Positions 44,901 to 52,809 of a DNA stretch of 64,000 bases are shown one piece after another. The DNA is taken from positions 1,922,001 to 1,986,000 of the forward strand of contig NZ_SNWR01000001.1 in assembly GCF_004362215.1 (NCBI RefSeq), given 5' to 3'. The first letter of the stretch is position 1. The number at the start of each line of letters is the position of its first letter. A program made the position numbers and the translations under genes. The notes under the pieces were generated by a model. The model ran no database searches. It had not been told where the DNA came from and worked only from the letters and a program-made list of their open reading frames with translations. Source of the DNA: Paractinoplanes brasiliensis (lineage in GTDB: Bacteria; Actinomycetota; Actinomycetes; Mycobacteriales; Micromonosporaceae).

Positions 44901-45477
44901 GGTCACGGTGGGCAACGTCATCGGAGGCGGCCAGCGCCAAGGCCCGGGCCGTCTCCTGGCTCGACCGCGCCACCTGCCGGTCGAACGCGCCGAGCCCCTC
45001 GATGAACGCGTCGAGGTCGGCACGGGTCAGATCGGTCTCCCCCATGACCGCCCGGCGGGCTTTGCGCGGCGCGCCGACCATCGCCGACAACCGGCGGAGC
45101 AACAGGGTGAGCTGGGTCTGGCCGGCACCGGGCACGGGACGGGCCAGCCCGTCGAGCATCGCGGCCAGCACGCTGTCCCAGAAACTTCCCGCGTCGAGCA
45201 GGCTGACCAGGAAGAAGTAGCCGTCGCGGGCCTGCACCTGTTGCCGCACCCAGCCGAGCAGATGCGTCTTGCCGGAACCCCGCTGCCCCTGCACGACCAG
45301 GCCGACCGGGCTGGCGTCGCGGCTCTGCGCGGCCTCGGCGAACCCGTCCGAGATCTCGCGCAGCACCGGCACGTGCAGGCCGTCGACGTGGAACGGCAGC
45401 GGCCGCCAGATGTCGTCGGGAACCGGCGCCCAGTTGAAGCGCAACGCCTTGAGCGCCGCCCGCTGCTCGTCGTCCAT
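41956..45477 (-). CDS. Two-P-loop AAA/HerA-like ATPase of a nuclease cassette
   Basis: A 1,173-aa protein; ATG 45477 overlaps the upstream stop (TGATG). An N-terminal AAA/STAND-like ATPase has Walker A VVQGQRGSGKTHLL (Lys70) and VIAIDQIDTLI as Walker B. A C-terminal HerA/VirB4-like motor has Walker A IFAGSGSGKTVLI (about 795-807), Walker B LLIMDEAQTFAPS and IFATQAPKNLHNR. The domains are joined by two runs of low-complexity repeats (43337-43462 and 44071-44214). HerA motors pump or translocate DNA and often act with a nuclease; the nuclease two genes upstream fits. A defence or DNA-repair role is inferred. Confidence 0.85.
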   Translation of the reverse strand: MDDEQRAALKALRFNWAPVPDDIWRPLPFHVDGLHVPVLREISDGFAEAAQSRDASPVGLVVQGQRGSGKTHLLGWVRQQVQARDGYFFLVSLLDAGSFWDSVLAAMLDGLARPVPGAGQTQLTLLLRRLSAMVGAPRKARRAVMGETDLTRADLDAFIEGLGAFDRQVARSSQETARALALAASDDVAHRDLAENYFISGEENVPGERHAWGMRRAPRQAQLIVQDLSWLLALTGPSVIAIDQIDTLIAQVAVQSDPALAASAVVDPEQALMLARMADGLMTLRQITRRTLTVLACIPNSWTIISTAAADTVADRFRLTPHLQRINDDDLAWAIVEKRFGSRYQEIGFTPPFPTWPVAPQAFARAGRYTPRQLLKEIDQHVRACIDDDTVRLLERLGDPASPAGQPLRRTVVAGPRDVDGRSGVVGRSDGRALSGVVGRSDARGHSDVPGHSDVDGGSEVDGGSEVGGGSGFDARFDELRKAADVVAPLARDTEDKLMPSLLAAGLTAWILERGDAGDAFNVDPPPSNDPPLHARLRLTLNEQTEDQAHWSFRAISDQHHPTAALARVRKASVAAAVDAGTPKRRLFLLRNGAWSAGEQTRAALRKLEEQGGGTLPLSEDDLRTLSALRVMLSETTMDLQGWLTERRPAHGLSFLAHALGAAAGAGVPGSEVGVPASGVSVSASEVGVPASGVSVPASEVGVPASGVSVPASEMSVFASHQSVAASHRSEANGLQPNKPDISDLGGGGSASARAEPVITGSTTAGPAFTVGYGHEDGHPVRLELEALRKHATIFAGSGSGKTVLIRRIVEECALQGVSAIVLDPNNDLARLGEPWPEPPAAWRPGDEAKAADYLSRADVVVWTPRRAAGRPLTFQPLPDFRGVRDDPDEFAEAVEAAVASLAPRAGVTGKTTKAQLGLAVLRTAVEHYGRRGGSRLRGLIDTLSGLPDGLIDIDGADKIALGLAQTLTAAMVNDPLFGGEGTPMDPGRLLTPEPGKQARVSVISLVGLPSDEARQGFVNQLQMALFAWIKRNPAGDRPLLGLLIMDEAQTFAPSGSMTACTQSTLVLAAQARKYGLGLIFATQAPKNLHNRIPGNAATQLYGLMNSPIQIEAARDMAKAKGGDVPDISRLTTGEFYLAAEGAAPRKIRTPLSLTHHPRSPLTVEEVVERARR
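43337..43462 (-). repeat. Three 42-bp tandem repeats coding a 14-residue unit
   Basis: Three 42-bp copies (43337-43378, 43379-43420, 43421-43462), near-identical, with a partial fourth to about 43483. Each copy is itself two diverged 21-bp halves. On the minus strand they encode SEVGVPASGVSVPA in frame within the HerA-like ATPase, between its two motor domains. The multiple of three keeps the frame whatever the copy number, so linker length can vary between strains. Confidence 0.9.
44071..44214 (-). repeat. Eight 18-bp tandem repeats coding a hexapeptide
   Basis: Eight imperfect 18-bp units in tandem (first unit 44071-44088), reading as Gly/Ser/Val/Asp hexapeptides such as HSDVPG, HSDVDG and GSEVDG on the minus strand. 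They form a second flexible linker after the N-terminal ATPase of the HerA-like protein. In-frame expansion or contraction is likely. Confidence 0.85.
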
Positions 45478-46097
45478 CACACCCCGACCGCCAGCAGATG
45501 GTTGTCCTGCCCGCCGAGCCGCAGGGCAGCCTCGTGGTCGGCCGCGGTGAGGGTCCTCTGGTTCGACTCGGGGACGATCGTGACGGCGCCGCTGTCGCTG
45601 AGCTGCCGCAACGCCTCGTCGAGCTGCTCGCGCGGCACGTCGGCGAAGAACGGGCGCAGCCGCCGCAGGCTCACCCAGTCACCGCTCTTCGCGGCCAGGG
45701 CCTGGACGGCGCTGAGGACGCGCGCGTTGAGATCGGAGGGGGCGCGCATCTCCGTACGGGCGAAAAGCTCGGTGAGGTTGGCGGCGCCGCTGCGTTCGAC
45801 GATCCTTTCCCGGAGCTGGGTGTGCAACGCGGTGAGCGCCGCGCCGAGCGCGCCGCCCCCTTTGAAGTTCAGGTCGCTCTGCATCCGGACCCAGCCCTTG
45901 TCGTCGAGCTGCAGCGCGGTGGTGCGCCCGCTCTTGCGGCTGGCGACGTAGTGCAGCCGCTCCAGCTTGACGCGGGTCGGCTTGCGCACGTCGAGCCCGT
46001 ACCTGTCCCGCAGCTCGGTGTTGAGCACCTCGCGGGCCTCCACCATCAGCACCACGAGGATCGCGGCCTCGGAGGGGGTCAGGTCATCGCCGGCCAT
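45477..46097 (-). CDS. Winged-helix-like accessory protein of the HerA/nuclease cassette
   Basis: A 206-aa protein from ATG 46097 (MAGDDLTPSEAAILVVLMVE). The N-terminal ~70 residues read as a winged-helix fold (EVLNTELRDRYGLDVRKPTR, LERLHYVASRKSGRTTALQL), and a similar one may recur at about 135-190 (VSLRRLRPFFADVPREQLDE). It overlaps the nuclease gene by 14 bases upstream and the ATPase start by one base downstream, so all three are made together. It may recruit the motor to DNA or regulate the cassette. Confidence 0.72.
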   Translation of the reverse strand: MAGDDLTPSEAAILVVLMVEAREVLNTELRDRYGLDVRKPTRVKLERLHYVASRKSGRTTALQLDDKGWVRMQSDLNFKGGGALGAALTALHTQLRERIVERSGAANLTELFARTEMRAPSDLNARVLSAVQALAAKSGDWVSLRRLRPFFADVPREQLDEALRQLSDSGAVTIVPESNQRTLTAADHEAALRLGGQDNHLLAVGV

Positions 46098-47304
46098 GGT
46101 GGGATCCTTCCGCGTGGTCACGGCGCCGGGCACGCACGTACGTGCCGATCTGATGCACCACGGCGCCGAGGTCATGGGTGATACGGGCGTTGGTGAAGCG
46201 AAGAACGGCATAACCGTCCAGCTGAAGCTGCACATCCCGGCGGCGGTCCGCTTCGAACCGTACGGGGTGGCAATGCTCGGGTCCGTCGATCTCGACCACG
46301 CACCGTTCCTGCGGCCAGAGCAGATCCAGCCGTACGGGCGGGGTGAGCTCGTTCGTGCGATAGTCCTGGTTCCAGCGCCGCCCGGCCGCCCACGGTTCCA
46401 CGGCCAGCGCGGCCTCAAGGGCAGCCTCCGCCGCACTCGCCGGATGCGGCCGCCCCCGATCAGCACCGCTCCCAGCACCCGGCCCAGCCACGCCCGCGAC
46501 GCTCCCGGCGCCCGACCCACCCGGCCCAGCCACGCCCACGTCGCTGCCCGCGCCCCACCGGCCCGGCTCGGCCACGCTCCCGCCATCCGACTGGCACTGC
46601 GCGTCAGCGGAACTTTGCCAGCCGCGATCGGCGCTGCCACGGGCGGACGTGGCGATTGCGGGTCGCGCCACGGGGACACGATCGCCGGCGGCACCGAGCA
46701 GCCACACAGCCGGGCCTCCGTTGTGCACCAGCCACTCGGCACCGGCGACCACCGAATCGCGGCGGTCAGTGATGAGACCCTCCGTGGCCTGACCGAGCGT
46801 CACGTCAACCAGCAACACCGTGCGACGGCGTCCGAAGGCTTCGGCGACCAGGCGGGCCAGTTCCCGCGCCCGGATCCGCAACGGCGGCGGCGTGGACGAC
46901 CGGCGGCCGGTCAGCGCGAGCACGGCGAGATCAGTCAGGAACGTCCGGGAGAAGCGGCTCTTGTTCGCCATCTCGGCAGCGAGCAGCCGGGCCGCGGCGA
47001 GGCCGCCCACGTCGGGTCGTGCCGCGCTTGCTTCGGGAAGCCAGGCCGGCAGCAATTCCACAGCTGCCCGCTCGAGTTCATCGACCGCCGCCGCAGCGAA
47101 CTCCCCCGGCGTGGCGCATCCGCCGGACACACGGCCCACAATCGGCGCGAGACCATCATGATCGCCGGCCACCGCCCGCGCGAGATCATCCACACCCACG
47201 CCCACTACCGAGACAACCCGATCAAGCGGAACATCCGCGACGGTCATGTCTGCGCACATTCCGCGGTCAGTGTTCTCAGCCCTCTCACCACCGCACCCCG
47301 ACAT
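46084..47304 (-). CDS. DUF559-type PD-(D/E)XK nuclease with N-terminal helical domain
   Basis: A 406-aa protein, first in the cassette. The C-terminal ~110 residues match DUF559/Vsr-type nucleases: VRLDLLWPQERCVVEIDGPE (the D...E-x-D core) and DGYAVLRFTNARI. The N-terminal ~210 residues are mostly helical (RFSRTFLTDLAVLALTGRRS) with no family I recognise. A Gly/Ala/Val linker with VAGPG repeats (about 235-285) joins them. The start could also be ATG 47259 or 47247; no strong ribosome site decides it. Cleavage of DNA fed by the HerA-like motor is the natural model. Confidence 0.8.
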   Translation of the reverse strand: MSGCGGERAENTDRGMCADMTVADVPLDRVVSVVGVGVDDLARAVAGDHDGLAPIVGRVSGGCATPGEFAAAAVDELERAAVELLPAWLPEASAARPDVGGLAAARLLAAEMANKSRFSRTFLTDLAVLALTGRRSSTPPPLRIRARELARLVAEAFGRRRTVLLVDVTLGQATEGLITDRRDSVVAGAEWLVHNGGPAVWLLGAAGDRVPVARPAIATSARGSADRGWQSSADAQCQSDGGSVAEPGRWGAGSDVGVAGPGGSGAGSVAGVAGPGAGSGADRGRPHPASAAEAALEAALAVEPWAAGRRWNQDYRTNELTPPVRLDLLWPQERCVVEIDGPEHCHPVRFEADRRRDVQLQLDGYAVLRFTNARITHDLGAVVHQIGTYVRARRRDHAEGSHHGRR

Positions 47305-47563
47305 CCCCGCAACAGCCTACGAATACGATCTTCGAACCGCCATTGACACGCGCGTGACCCTTTTCTCGCCGAACGGCCGATTGCCGCAAGTCACCGTGAT
47401 GCCAGCCGGAATCCACCCCGCGTGATCACCCTTCCTCCTGCGCTTCCCCGGATAGTCGGGTCGCACGACACGAGATCCACAACGAAAGAGAAGTTGTTCA
47501 GCGGAGGTGATCATTGGAGGCGGGCGTCCGAGGTTCATTGACCCGGCACAGTAGGAAGGAGGG

Positions 47564-47599
47564 GTGAACGCTGGAGGCAAGGGACGTGCACAGCTATGA
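47564..47599 (+). CDS. Possible 11-codon leader ORF coupled to the RNase toxin gene
   Basis: GTG 47564 follows a strong AGGAGGG ribosome site. It opens an 11-codon frame (VNAGGKGRAQL) whose TGA overlaps the ATG of the toxin gene (CTATGA at 47594-47599). The toxin ATG itself lacks a well-placed ribosome site, so reinitiation from this leader is a reasonable explanation. It is short and could be chance. Confidence 0.35.
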   Translation: MNAGGKGRAQL

Positions 47600-48363
47600 C
47601 TGCACGCCCTCGTGGGCACGGCGACGACACTCCTGAGCCCGAACGCCAACAGGACAGCCCGGACGGCGAGGACGATAGGGACGGCGACGACAAATCGCCT
47701 GGCCGATCGGGTAACAACGAAGGCGGCGAGTCCGGACTGGCCGGGAATCAAGCGGTCCTGGGACGGGTGGCCGAACAAGGACGAGCGCACCGGCACCGGA
47801 ATACCGCCGGCACTGACCCGGCAAGCGGGACTGGACTGTCCGCGACTTCCGATGACGATGTCGAATTCAGCGCGGCGATGAGTCGATATGACCAACTCGG
47901 CGCAGAGCCCCCCATCGTCAACATCGCACGTAACGACAGCGAATTCACGGATGACGGAGCCCATACCCTCCTGCATCACGGCCCGGACGTCACCCTGCGC
48001 CGTGCGCCGACCGGCCGGACGATCGAAGGCCGGATCTACGGCGACGATCCGTGGGATCACCCCGAGACGAGGTCCTACCGATGGACCGATCACACCACCA
48101 TGAATCGCGAGATCAACAGATACGTGCGCGAGAACTGGGAGAACATCCGGAACGATTTGGCGCTGACCTTGCGGCACAAGGGCGGCTTCGACGCCCGCCA
48201 TCGCGTCGGCGAGGGCTTCTATAACAAGGGCATGCACGGCGCCGGGCCACGAGAGGCTGAATACGGCGCGACGAGCCTGGTAGTGGTCAGGATCAAGCTG
48301 CGGCCTGGATCAGACCCGCCCCTGCTGTTCATCGACTCGGCTTACCCGTCCGGATTACTGTAG
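47596..48363 (+). CDS. RNase A-like bacterial toxin
   Basis: A 255-aa protein. The first ~75 residues are acidic and low in complexity (PEPERQQDSPDGEDDRDGDD). The rest resembles the bacterial RNase A-like toxin domain of polymorphic toxins: GAHTLLHHGPDVTLRRA, SYRWTDHTTMNREINRYV, RHRVGEGFYNKG and FIDSAYPSG at the end. Such domains cleave cellular RNA and need a dedicated immunity protein, which the next gene (5 bases on) probably supplies. No WXG or signal sequence is present, but the ESX-associated genes that follow hint at type VII export. Confidence 0.68.
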   Translation: MTARPRGHGDDTPEPERQQDSPDGEDDRDGDDKSPGRSGNNEGGESGLAGNQAVLGRVAEQGRAHRHRNTAGTDPASGTGLSATSDDDVEFSAAMSRYDQLGAEPPIVNIARNDSEFTDDGAHTLLHHGPDVTLRRAPTGRTIEGRIYGDDPWDHPETRSYRWTDHTTMNREINRYVRENWENIRNDLALTLRHKGGFDARHRVGEGFYNKGMHGAGPREAEYGATSLVVVRIKLRPGSDPPLLFIDSAYPSGLL

Positions 48364-48367
48364 GGCC

Positions 48368-48721
48368 GTGAACCAGCCGCGACTTCCCGAACCGCTGCGG
48401 GCCCGCATGGCGGAGTTGGAGGCTCGCTCCGCTCTGCAGAAGGTGCGCGACCTGTTGCAGAGCTACGTGATGGATGCCGGCGGCATGCAGGGAGTGCGCG
48501 CCGAGTTCGAGCACACGGCTCAGGCCACGACCCGATTCCTCAGACAAGAGCTCGATGCTCTGGAGTCGGTTCTCGCCGACGAGCTGCCGCCTGGGACGCT
48601 GCTGCGCCTGGTCGAGGACGACGCCAACTGGGGACTCGATGACCCCAGCGACGCAGGAGCCGCCGCATTTCTCCGCGAAGTCGCTGACATCCTTCGATCG
48701 GTCATTGACTCCGCGCGGTAA
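48368..48721 (+). CDS. Putative immunity protein of the RNase A-like toxin
   Basis: A 117-aa, mainly helical acidic protein from GTG 48368, 4 bases after the toxin stop. It begins VNQPRLPEPLRARMAELEAR and contains ARSALQKVRDLLQSYVMDAG and LRLVEDDANWGLDDPSD. No enzyme motif is seen. Its position and size match immunity proteins of polymorphic toxins; family membership is not established. Confidence 0.6.
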   Translation: MNQPRLPEPLRARMAELEARSALQKVRDLLQSYVMDAGGMQGVRAEFEHTAQATTRFLRQELDALESVLADELPPGTLLRLVEDDANWGLDDPSDAGAAAFLREVADILRSVIDSAR

Positions 48722-48730
48722 GAAGAAAGG

Positions 48731-49102
48731 GTGACCGAGCCACTACTGGATCCGGACAGTTCTCGTGAGTATCTGCGGGACTGGAAGGGGCGTGTCGATC
48801 GGGCCGCCGCCGCCGCGCAGGTCATGAGTGAGCGGCTCGGGCAGGCCCGGATCAGCGCCGCCGACGGGAACGGGCTGGTGGAGGTCACCATCGACTCCGG
48901 TGGAGTGTTGCTTGATGTCCGGTTCACCGAGCGGATTCAGCGAGTGCCGCCCGAGGCTGTTTCGCGGGCCGTGATGGGGGCGCTCGGCATCGCGCGCAAC
49001 AAGGCAGCGCGGCTCACGAAAGAGATCATCGACGAGACGTTGGGGCCCGATTCCCTGGCCGGGCGGATGATCGCGGAACAACGGGGTGCGCGCGATGAGT
49101 GA
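48731..49102 (+). CDS. YbaB/EbfC family DNA-binding-like protein of an ESX-type cluster
   Basis: A 123-aa protein from GTG 48731, preceded by AAAGG. Residues about 10-105 match the YbaB/EbfC fold often found at the head of actinobacterial WXG100/EspC loci: GNGLVEVTIDSGGVLLDVRF and a helical flank on each side. Members bind DNA or act as scaffold, but their role in these clusters is unknown. The 3' end overlaps the next start. Confidence 0.75.
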   Translation: MTEPLLDPDSSREYLRDWKGRVDRAAAAAQVMSERLGQARISAADGNGLVEVTIDSGGVLLDVRFTERIQRVPPEAVSRAVMGALGIARNKAARLTKEIIDETLGPDSLAGRMIAEQRGARDE

Positions 49103-49409
49103 CGGCTTTCAGGTCGACGCGCAGCAGATCCGGGCCCACGCCACCAGGATCGACGGCATTCAGCAACGGTTCGCGGCCGTGAAGGCGGCCAGTTCGGCCA
49201 TTGTGCGCGACGATGCGGCGTACGGGCTCCTTTGCGGCTGGATGGCGGGCATCCTCGAGGCGCGGCACGCGAAACAGGACGAGCTTTACGCGTACGTGGA
49301 GGAGAATCTGCGCCTGGCGTCGGAGGCGCTTGTCCGCACCAGTCAGGATTACGAGGTCGCCGACGACGCGGCCGCTGATCGGCTGCGCCGGGCGGGTGGG
49401 CTGGGATGA
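49095..49409 (+). CDS. EspC/WXG100-like secretion-associated protein
   Basis: A 104-aa all-helical protein starting at ATG 49095 (MSDGFQVDAQQIRAHATRID), overlapping the YbaB gene by 8 bases. The motif YEVADDAAADRL at the C-terminal end fits the YxxxD/E export signal of type VII secretion (EspC/ESX-1 associated family). It is probably secreted or part of a heterodimer with the next protein, whose ATG overlaps its stop (ATGA). Confidence 0.75.
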   Translation: MSDGFQVDAQQIRAHATRIDGIQQRFAAVKAASSAIVRDDAAYGLLCGWMAGILEARHAKQDELYAYVEENLRLASEALVRTSQDYEVADDAAADRLRRAGGLG

Positions 49410-50098
49410 CGAATCTGATCGCCGTCGCGTCGACCGGGCCGGGCACGTCGGGCGCCTCGCTCGTCGACAGTTTCCAGGGGTTGCACCAGACGATCGCCGG
49501 GGGCAGCTGGGTCGATCAGGCGCTGGCCGGTGGGGCGTTCGCGCTCGAGGCGGCGTCGGCCGTGCTCGACCCGTTCAGCACGTTGCTGGCGAACGGGCTG
49601 GGCTGGGCGATGGAGTATTTCGAGCCGCTGCGTGAGGTCCTCGACAAGCTGGCGGGCATGCCCGAACGGGTCGCCGCGCACGCCGCCACCTGGGAGAACA
49701 TGGCCGGTGAGCTGGCCGCGATGTCTTCCGATCTGCAGGGTGCGCTGGCCGGTGACCTGCCCGACTGGACGGGGCCGGCCGCGGCGACCTATCAGAGCCT
49801 GATGGCCAACAACGTCGACGCGCTGGGCGGGCTGTCCTCGCTGGCGTCGACGATGGCGGTGTCCACACAGGCGGCCGGCAATCTGGTCATGTTCACCCGT
49901 GACCTCGTACGGGATCTGATCGCCGACCTGGTGGCGCGGGTGATCGTGTGGGCCGCCGAGGCGTTGCTGATCGTGACGATCCCGGTGGTGGCGGCGCAGA
50001 TCGCGTCGGCCGTGATGAAGTGGGCGGGGCGGATCCTCGGGTACACGACGGCGCTGGTCACCAGCCTGAGCAACCTGACCCGCCTGGTGAACGGCTGA
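49406..50098 (+). CDS. WXG100-like protein with C-terminal membrane region
   Basis: A 230-aa protein. Residues about 60-150 form the helical hairpin of WXG100 proteins (PDWTGPAAATYQSLMANN carries the W-x-G turn). Two hydrophobic stretches follow near 165-220 (VIVWAAEALLIVTIPVVAAQI). It is longer than a plain ESX substrate and could be a membrane-associated WXG partner. It is translationally coupled to the EspC-like gene. Confidence 0.75.
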   Translation: MTNLIAVASTGPGTSGASLVDSFQGLHQTIAGGSWVDQALAGGAFALEAASAVLDPFSTLLANGLGWAMEYFEPLREVLDKLAGMPERVAAHAATWENMAGELAAMSSDLQGALAGDLPDWTGPAAATYQSLMANNVDALGGLSSLASTMAVSTQAAGNLVMFTRDLVRDLIADLVARVIVWAAEALLIVTIPVVAAQIASAVMKWAGRILGYTTALVTSLSNLTRLVNG

Positions 50099-50144
50099 CG
50101 AAGATCACCCGCCGGGGTGCGTGCGGTCGTGTCATTGTCGACGT

Positions 50145-50426
50145 GTGGAAGATCAGCGCCGGGCGCCGGCCTATTTGGACGAGATTCGCGCGCTCATGCA
50201 CGAAGCGGCCGACGATCCCGCCGCGATCCTGGCGGCGCTGGAAGGGCATCTCGAGACCGAGGAGTTCGCGACCAGTATGTACCTGCTGTGGGGCCTGATC
50301 GGCGACACCGGGTACGCGGCCGACGCGGCCCGCGAGTGGCTGGCCCTCGATCATCGCGATCGTGACGCCGTACGGGGTTATTACGACCACTGGTTGTTCG
50401 AAGTGTGTGGATATCAGAGGCCGTGA
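50145..50426 (+). CDS. Small hypothetical protein
   Basis: A 93-aa acidic helical protein from GTG 50145 (VEDQRRAPAYLDEIRAL), 46 bases after the WXG100-like gene. It contains AAILAALEGHLETEEFATSM and DTGYAADAAREWLALDHRD. No family is recognised. It may be an immunity or accessory protein of the preceding cluster. The start is uncertain. Confidence 0.5.
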   Translation: MEDQRRAPAYLDEIRALMHEAADDPAAILAALEGHLETEEFATSMYLLWGLIGDTGYAADAAREWLALDHRDRDAVRGYYDHWLFEVCGYQRP

Positions 50427-50499
50427 GAAGTTCCGTCGCGGGCCGGACCGGCGCGGGGCGCAACCGCGCCGTCCCTCGCCGGCCCGCGACGGACGTCTG

Positions 50500-51687
50500 T
50501 CAGGCCCGCTGCAGGGCCGATTCCACGGTGGTCCACTGTGCCGACTCGGCCGAGCGGCTCACCGCGTCCAGCACCAGCTGCACCTGCAGCGCGTCGGCGA
50601 ACGACGGCGTGGGCTGCTGCCCGGCCGCGATCGCCTCGATGAGGTCACGGACCTCGTGGGTGAACGTGTGCTCGTAACCGATGCCGTGGCCGGGCGGCCA
50701 CCACGCCGCGATGTACGGGTGGTCGGCCTCGGTGACCAGGATCCGGCTGAAGCCCTGCTCGGCCGAGGGCAGCGCGGCGTCGTAGAACTCGAGTTCGTTC
50801 TGCCGTTCGAAGTCGAACGCGAGCGAGCCGAGGGAGCCGTTCACCTCGACCCGCAGCGCGTTCTTGCGACCGGTGGCGAACCGCGTTGCCTCGTACGTGG
50901 CCACAGCTCCCCCGTCGAGCCTGGCCAGGAACAAGGCGGCGTCGTCGACGGTCACGTCACCCAGTCCGCTGCCGTCGGCGGCCGCGGCGGACAACCCGGC
51001 CGACTCGGCGGTGAGCGGCCGCTGCTTGATGAACGTCTCGGTCAGCGCCGACACCGAGGCGATCGACTGCCCGGTGACGAACTGGGTCATGTCGATGATG
51101 TGGGCGCCGATGTCACCCAGCGCCCCCGAGCCGGCGAGTTCCTTGCGCAGGCGCCACACCAGCGGGAACGACGGGTCGACGATCCAGTCCTGCAGGTACT
51201 GGGCGCGGACGTGCCGGATCGTGCCGATGCGCCCGCCGGCCACCATCTGCCGCATGAGCGCCACGGCGGGCACCCGGCGGTAGTTGAAGCCGCACATGGC
51301 CCATACGCCGGACGTGGCCGCCTGGGCCGCCGCGTCGGCCATCTCGCGCGCCTCGGCCACCGTGTTGGCCAGGGGTTTCTCGCACAGCACGTGTTTGCCC
51401 GCGGCCAGCGCGGCCAGCGCGATCTCGGCGTGGGTGTCGCCCGGGGTGCAGATGTCGATCAGGTCGATGTCGTCCCGTTCGATCAACGACCGCCAGTCCG
51501 TGGTGTGCTCGTCCCACCCGAGCTTCGCGGCGGCGGCCGCCACCCCCTCCGGGGAGCGGCCGCTGACCGCGGTCATCCGTGCCGACAGCGGCAGGTCGAA
51601 CGCATGGTTGACGGTGCGCCACGCCGTTGAGTGCGCGGCTCCCATGAACGCGTAGCCGACCATGCCGACCCGCAGCTGTTCCGACAT
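50500..51687 (-). CDS. Gfo/Idh/MocA family sugar oxidoreductase
   Basis: A 395-aa NAD(P)-dependent oxidoreductase. The N-terminal Rossmann motif is VGMVGYAFMGAAHS, and the signature KHVLCEKPLANT (EKP) is present. The C-terminal beta-sheet domain includes GALGDIGAHIIDMTQF with the catalytic Asp/His pattern. Members oxidise or isomerise sugars and inositols. It is the last gene of the ROK-sugar ABC operon and probably acts on the imported sugar; 27 bases separate it from the binding-protein gene. Confidence 0.88.
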   Translation of the reverse strand: MSEQLRVGMVGYAFMGAAHSTAWRTVNHAFDLPLSARMTAVSGRSPEGVAAAAAKLGWDEHTTDWRSLIERDDIDLIDICTPGDTHAEIALAALAAGKHVLCEKPLANTVAEAREMADAAAQAATSGVWAMCGFNYRRVPAVALMRQMVAGGRIGTIRHVRAQYLQDWIVDPSFPLVWRLRKELAGSGALGDIGAHIIDMTQFVTGQSIASVSALTETFIKQRPLTAESAGLSAAAADGSGLGDVTVDDAALFLARLDGGAVATYEATRFATGRKNALRVEVNGSLGSLAFDFERQNELEFYDAALPSAEQGFSRILVTEADHPYIAAWWPPGHGIGYEHTFTHEVRDLIEAIAAGQQPTPSFADALQVQLVLDAVSRSAESAQWTTVESALQRA

Positions 51688-51714
51688 CGATTCTCCTTAT
51701 CGCCAGGCGGCTCG

Positions 51715-52761
51715 TCAGAAGCCGAGCTTCGCGTACTGGTCCGCGTTGTCCTTGGTGATCGTCTCGGAGGCGAGCGTGATCTCCTTGGGCACCTGCAGCT
51801 CGACCAGGTCGCTCATGCCCTTGCCCTGCCCGATGAGCCGGGCCAGCGAGATGGCCGAGGAGGCCATCGACGGGCTGTACGTCACGGTCGCCTTGAGCAC
51901 CGAGTTGTCGGCCTTGATCTGGTCGATGGCCGCCTTCGAGCCGGCCCCGCCGACCATGAAGAACTCGCTGCGGTTGGCCTGCTTGATCGCGGCCAGCACG
52001 CCGATGCCCTGGTCGTCGTCGTGGTTCCACAGGGCGTCCATCTTGGGCAGCGCCTGCAGCAGCGCGGTCGCGGCGGCCTGGCCGGAGTCGGCGGTGAACT
52101 CGGCCGGGCGCCGGTTGGCGACCTTGAACCCGTACTCGGCCAGCGCGACCTTGAAGCCCTCGCTGCGCTCCTGGGTCAGTTCGAGCGAGTCGATGCCGGG
52201 GATCTCGCCGATGATCGGGTTGGCGACGTTCTTGGCCTTGAGCTGCTCGCCGATGTAGTGGCCGGCGGCCAGGCCCATGCCGTAGTTGTCGCCCTTGATC
52301 TGCAGCCGGTACGCGGCCTGCGACGGGAAGGCCCGGTCCAGGTTGATCACGGGGATGCCGGCCTTCATGGCCTCGAGGCCGGCCGAGTCGAGCTCCTTGC
52401 CGTCGTGCGGCAGCATCACGATCACGGTGGGCTTCTGGGCCACCAGGGTCGAGATGGCGGCGCGCTGGGCAGCCGCGTCGGCGCCCGCCTCGACGGCCTT
52501 GAACTCCACGTCGGTGTACGCGGCGGCCTGGGCCTTGGCGTTGTTGGTGATGGCCGCGATCCAGCCGTGGTCGGCGGCCGGGGCGGAGAACCCGATGACG
52601 ACCTTTTCGCCGGGGGCGGCGTTGGGGTTGGCGTTCGTGTCGGTGTTGGTGTTCACCTGCGCGTTGTTGTCGGGTTCGTTGCTGGTGCAGGCGGTGAGAA
52701 GGGCGCCGGCGCCGACGGCCGCGCCGCCGAACAGAATGCGCCTACGGGACAAAGCGGACAT
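51715..52761 (-). CDS. Sugar ABC transporter substrate-binding lipoprotein
   Basis: A 348-aa ribose/galactose-type binding protein. ATG 52761 follows GGAGGA. The signal has SRRRILFGG (Tat-like) and lipobox LTAC. The mature part begins after an Asn/Thr-rich linker and contains VVIGFSAPAADHGWIAAI, NLDRAFPSQAAY and GDNYGMGLAAGHYIGEQL. The Asp/Asn set in NLDRAF and WNHDDDQGIGVL fits sugar binding. The substrate is not identified. Confidence 0.89.
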   Translation of the reverse strand: MSALSRRRILFGGAAVGAGALLTACTSNEPDNNAQVNTNTDTNANPNAAPGEKVVIGFSAPAADHGWIAAITNNAKAQAAAYTDVEFKAVEAGADAAAQRAAISTLVAQKPTVIVMLPHDGKELDSAGLEAMKAGIPVINLDRAFPSQAAYRLQIKGDNYGMGLAAGHYIGEQLKAKNVANPIIGEIPGIDSLELTQERSEGFKVALAEYGFKVANRRPAEFTADSGQAAATALLQALPKMDALWNHDDDQGIGVLAAIKQANRSEFFMVGGAGSKAAIDQIKADNSVLKATVTYSPSMASSAISLARLIGQGKGMSDLVELQVPKEITLASETITKDNADQYAKLGF

Positions 52762-52809
52762 GATTCCTCCCAAGGGGGTACCCGGCCGAGCGGAACCGGG
52801 CGAAAGAGG

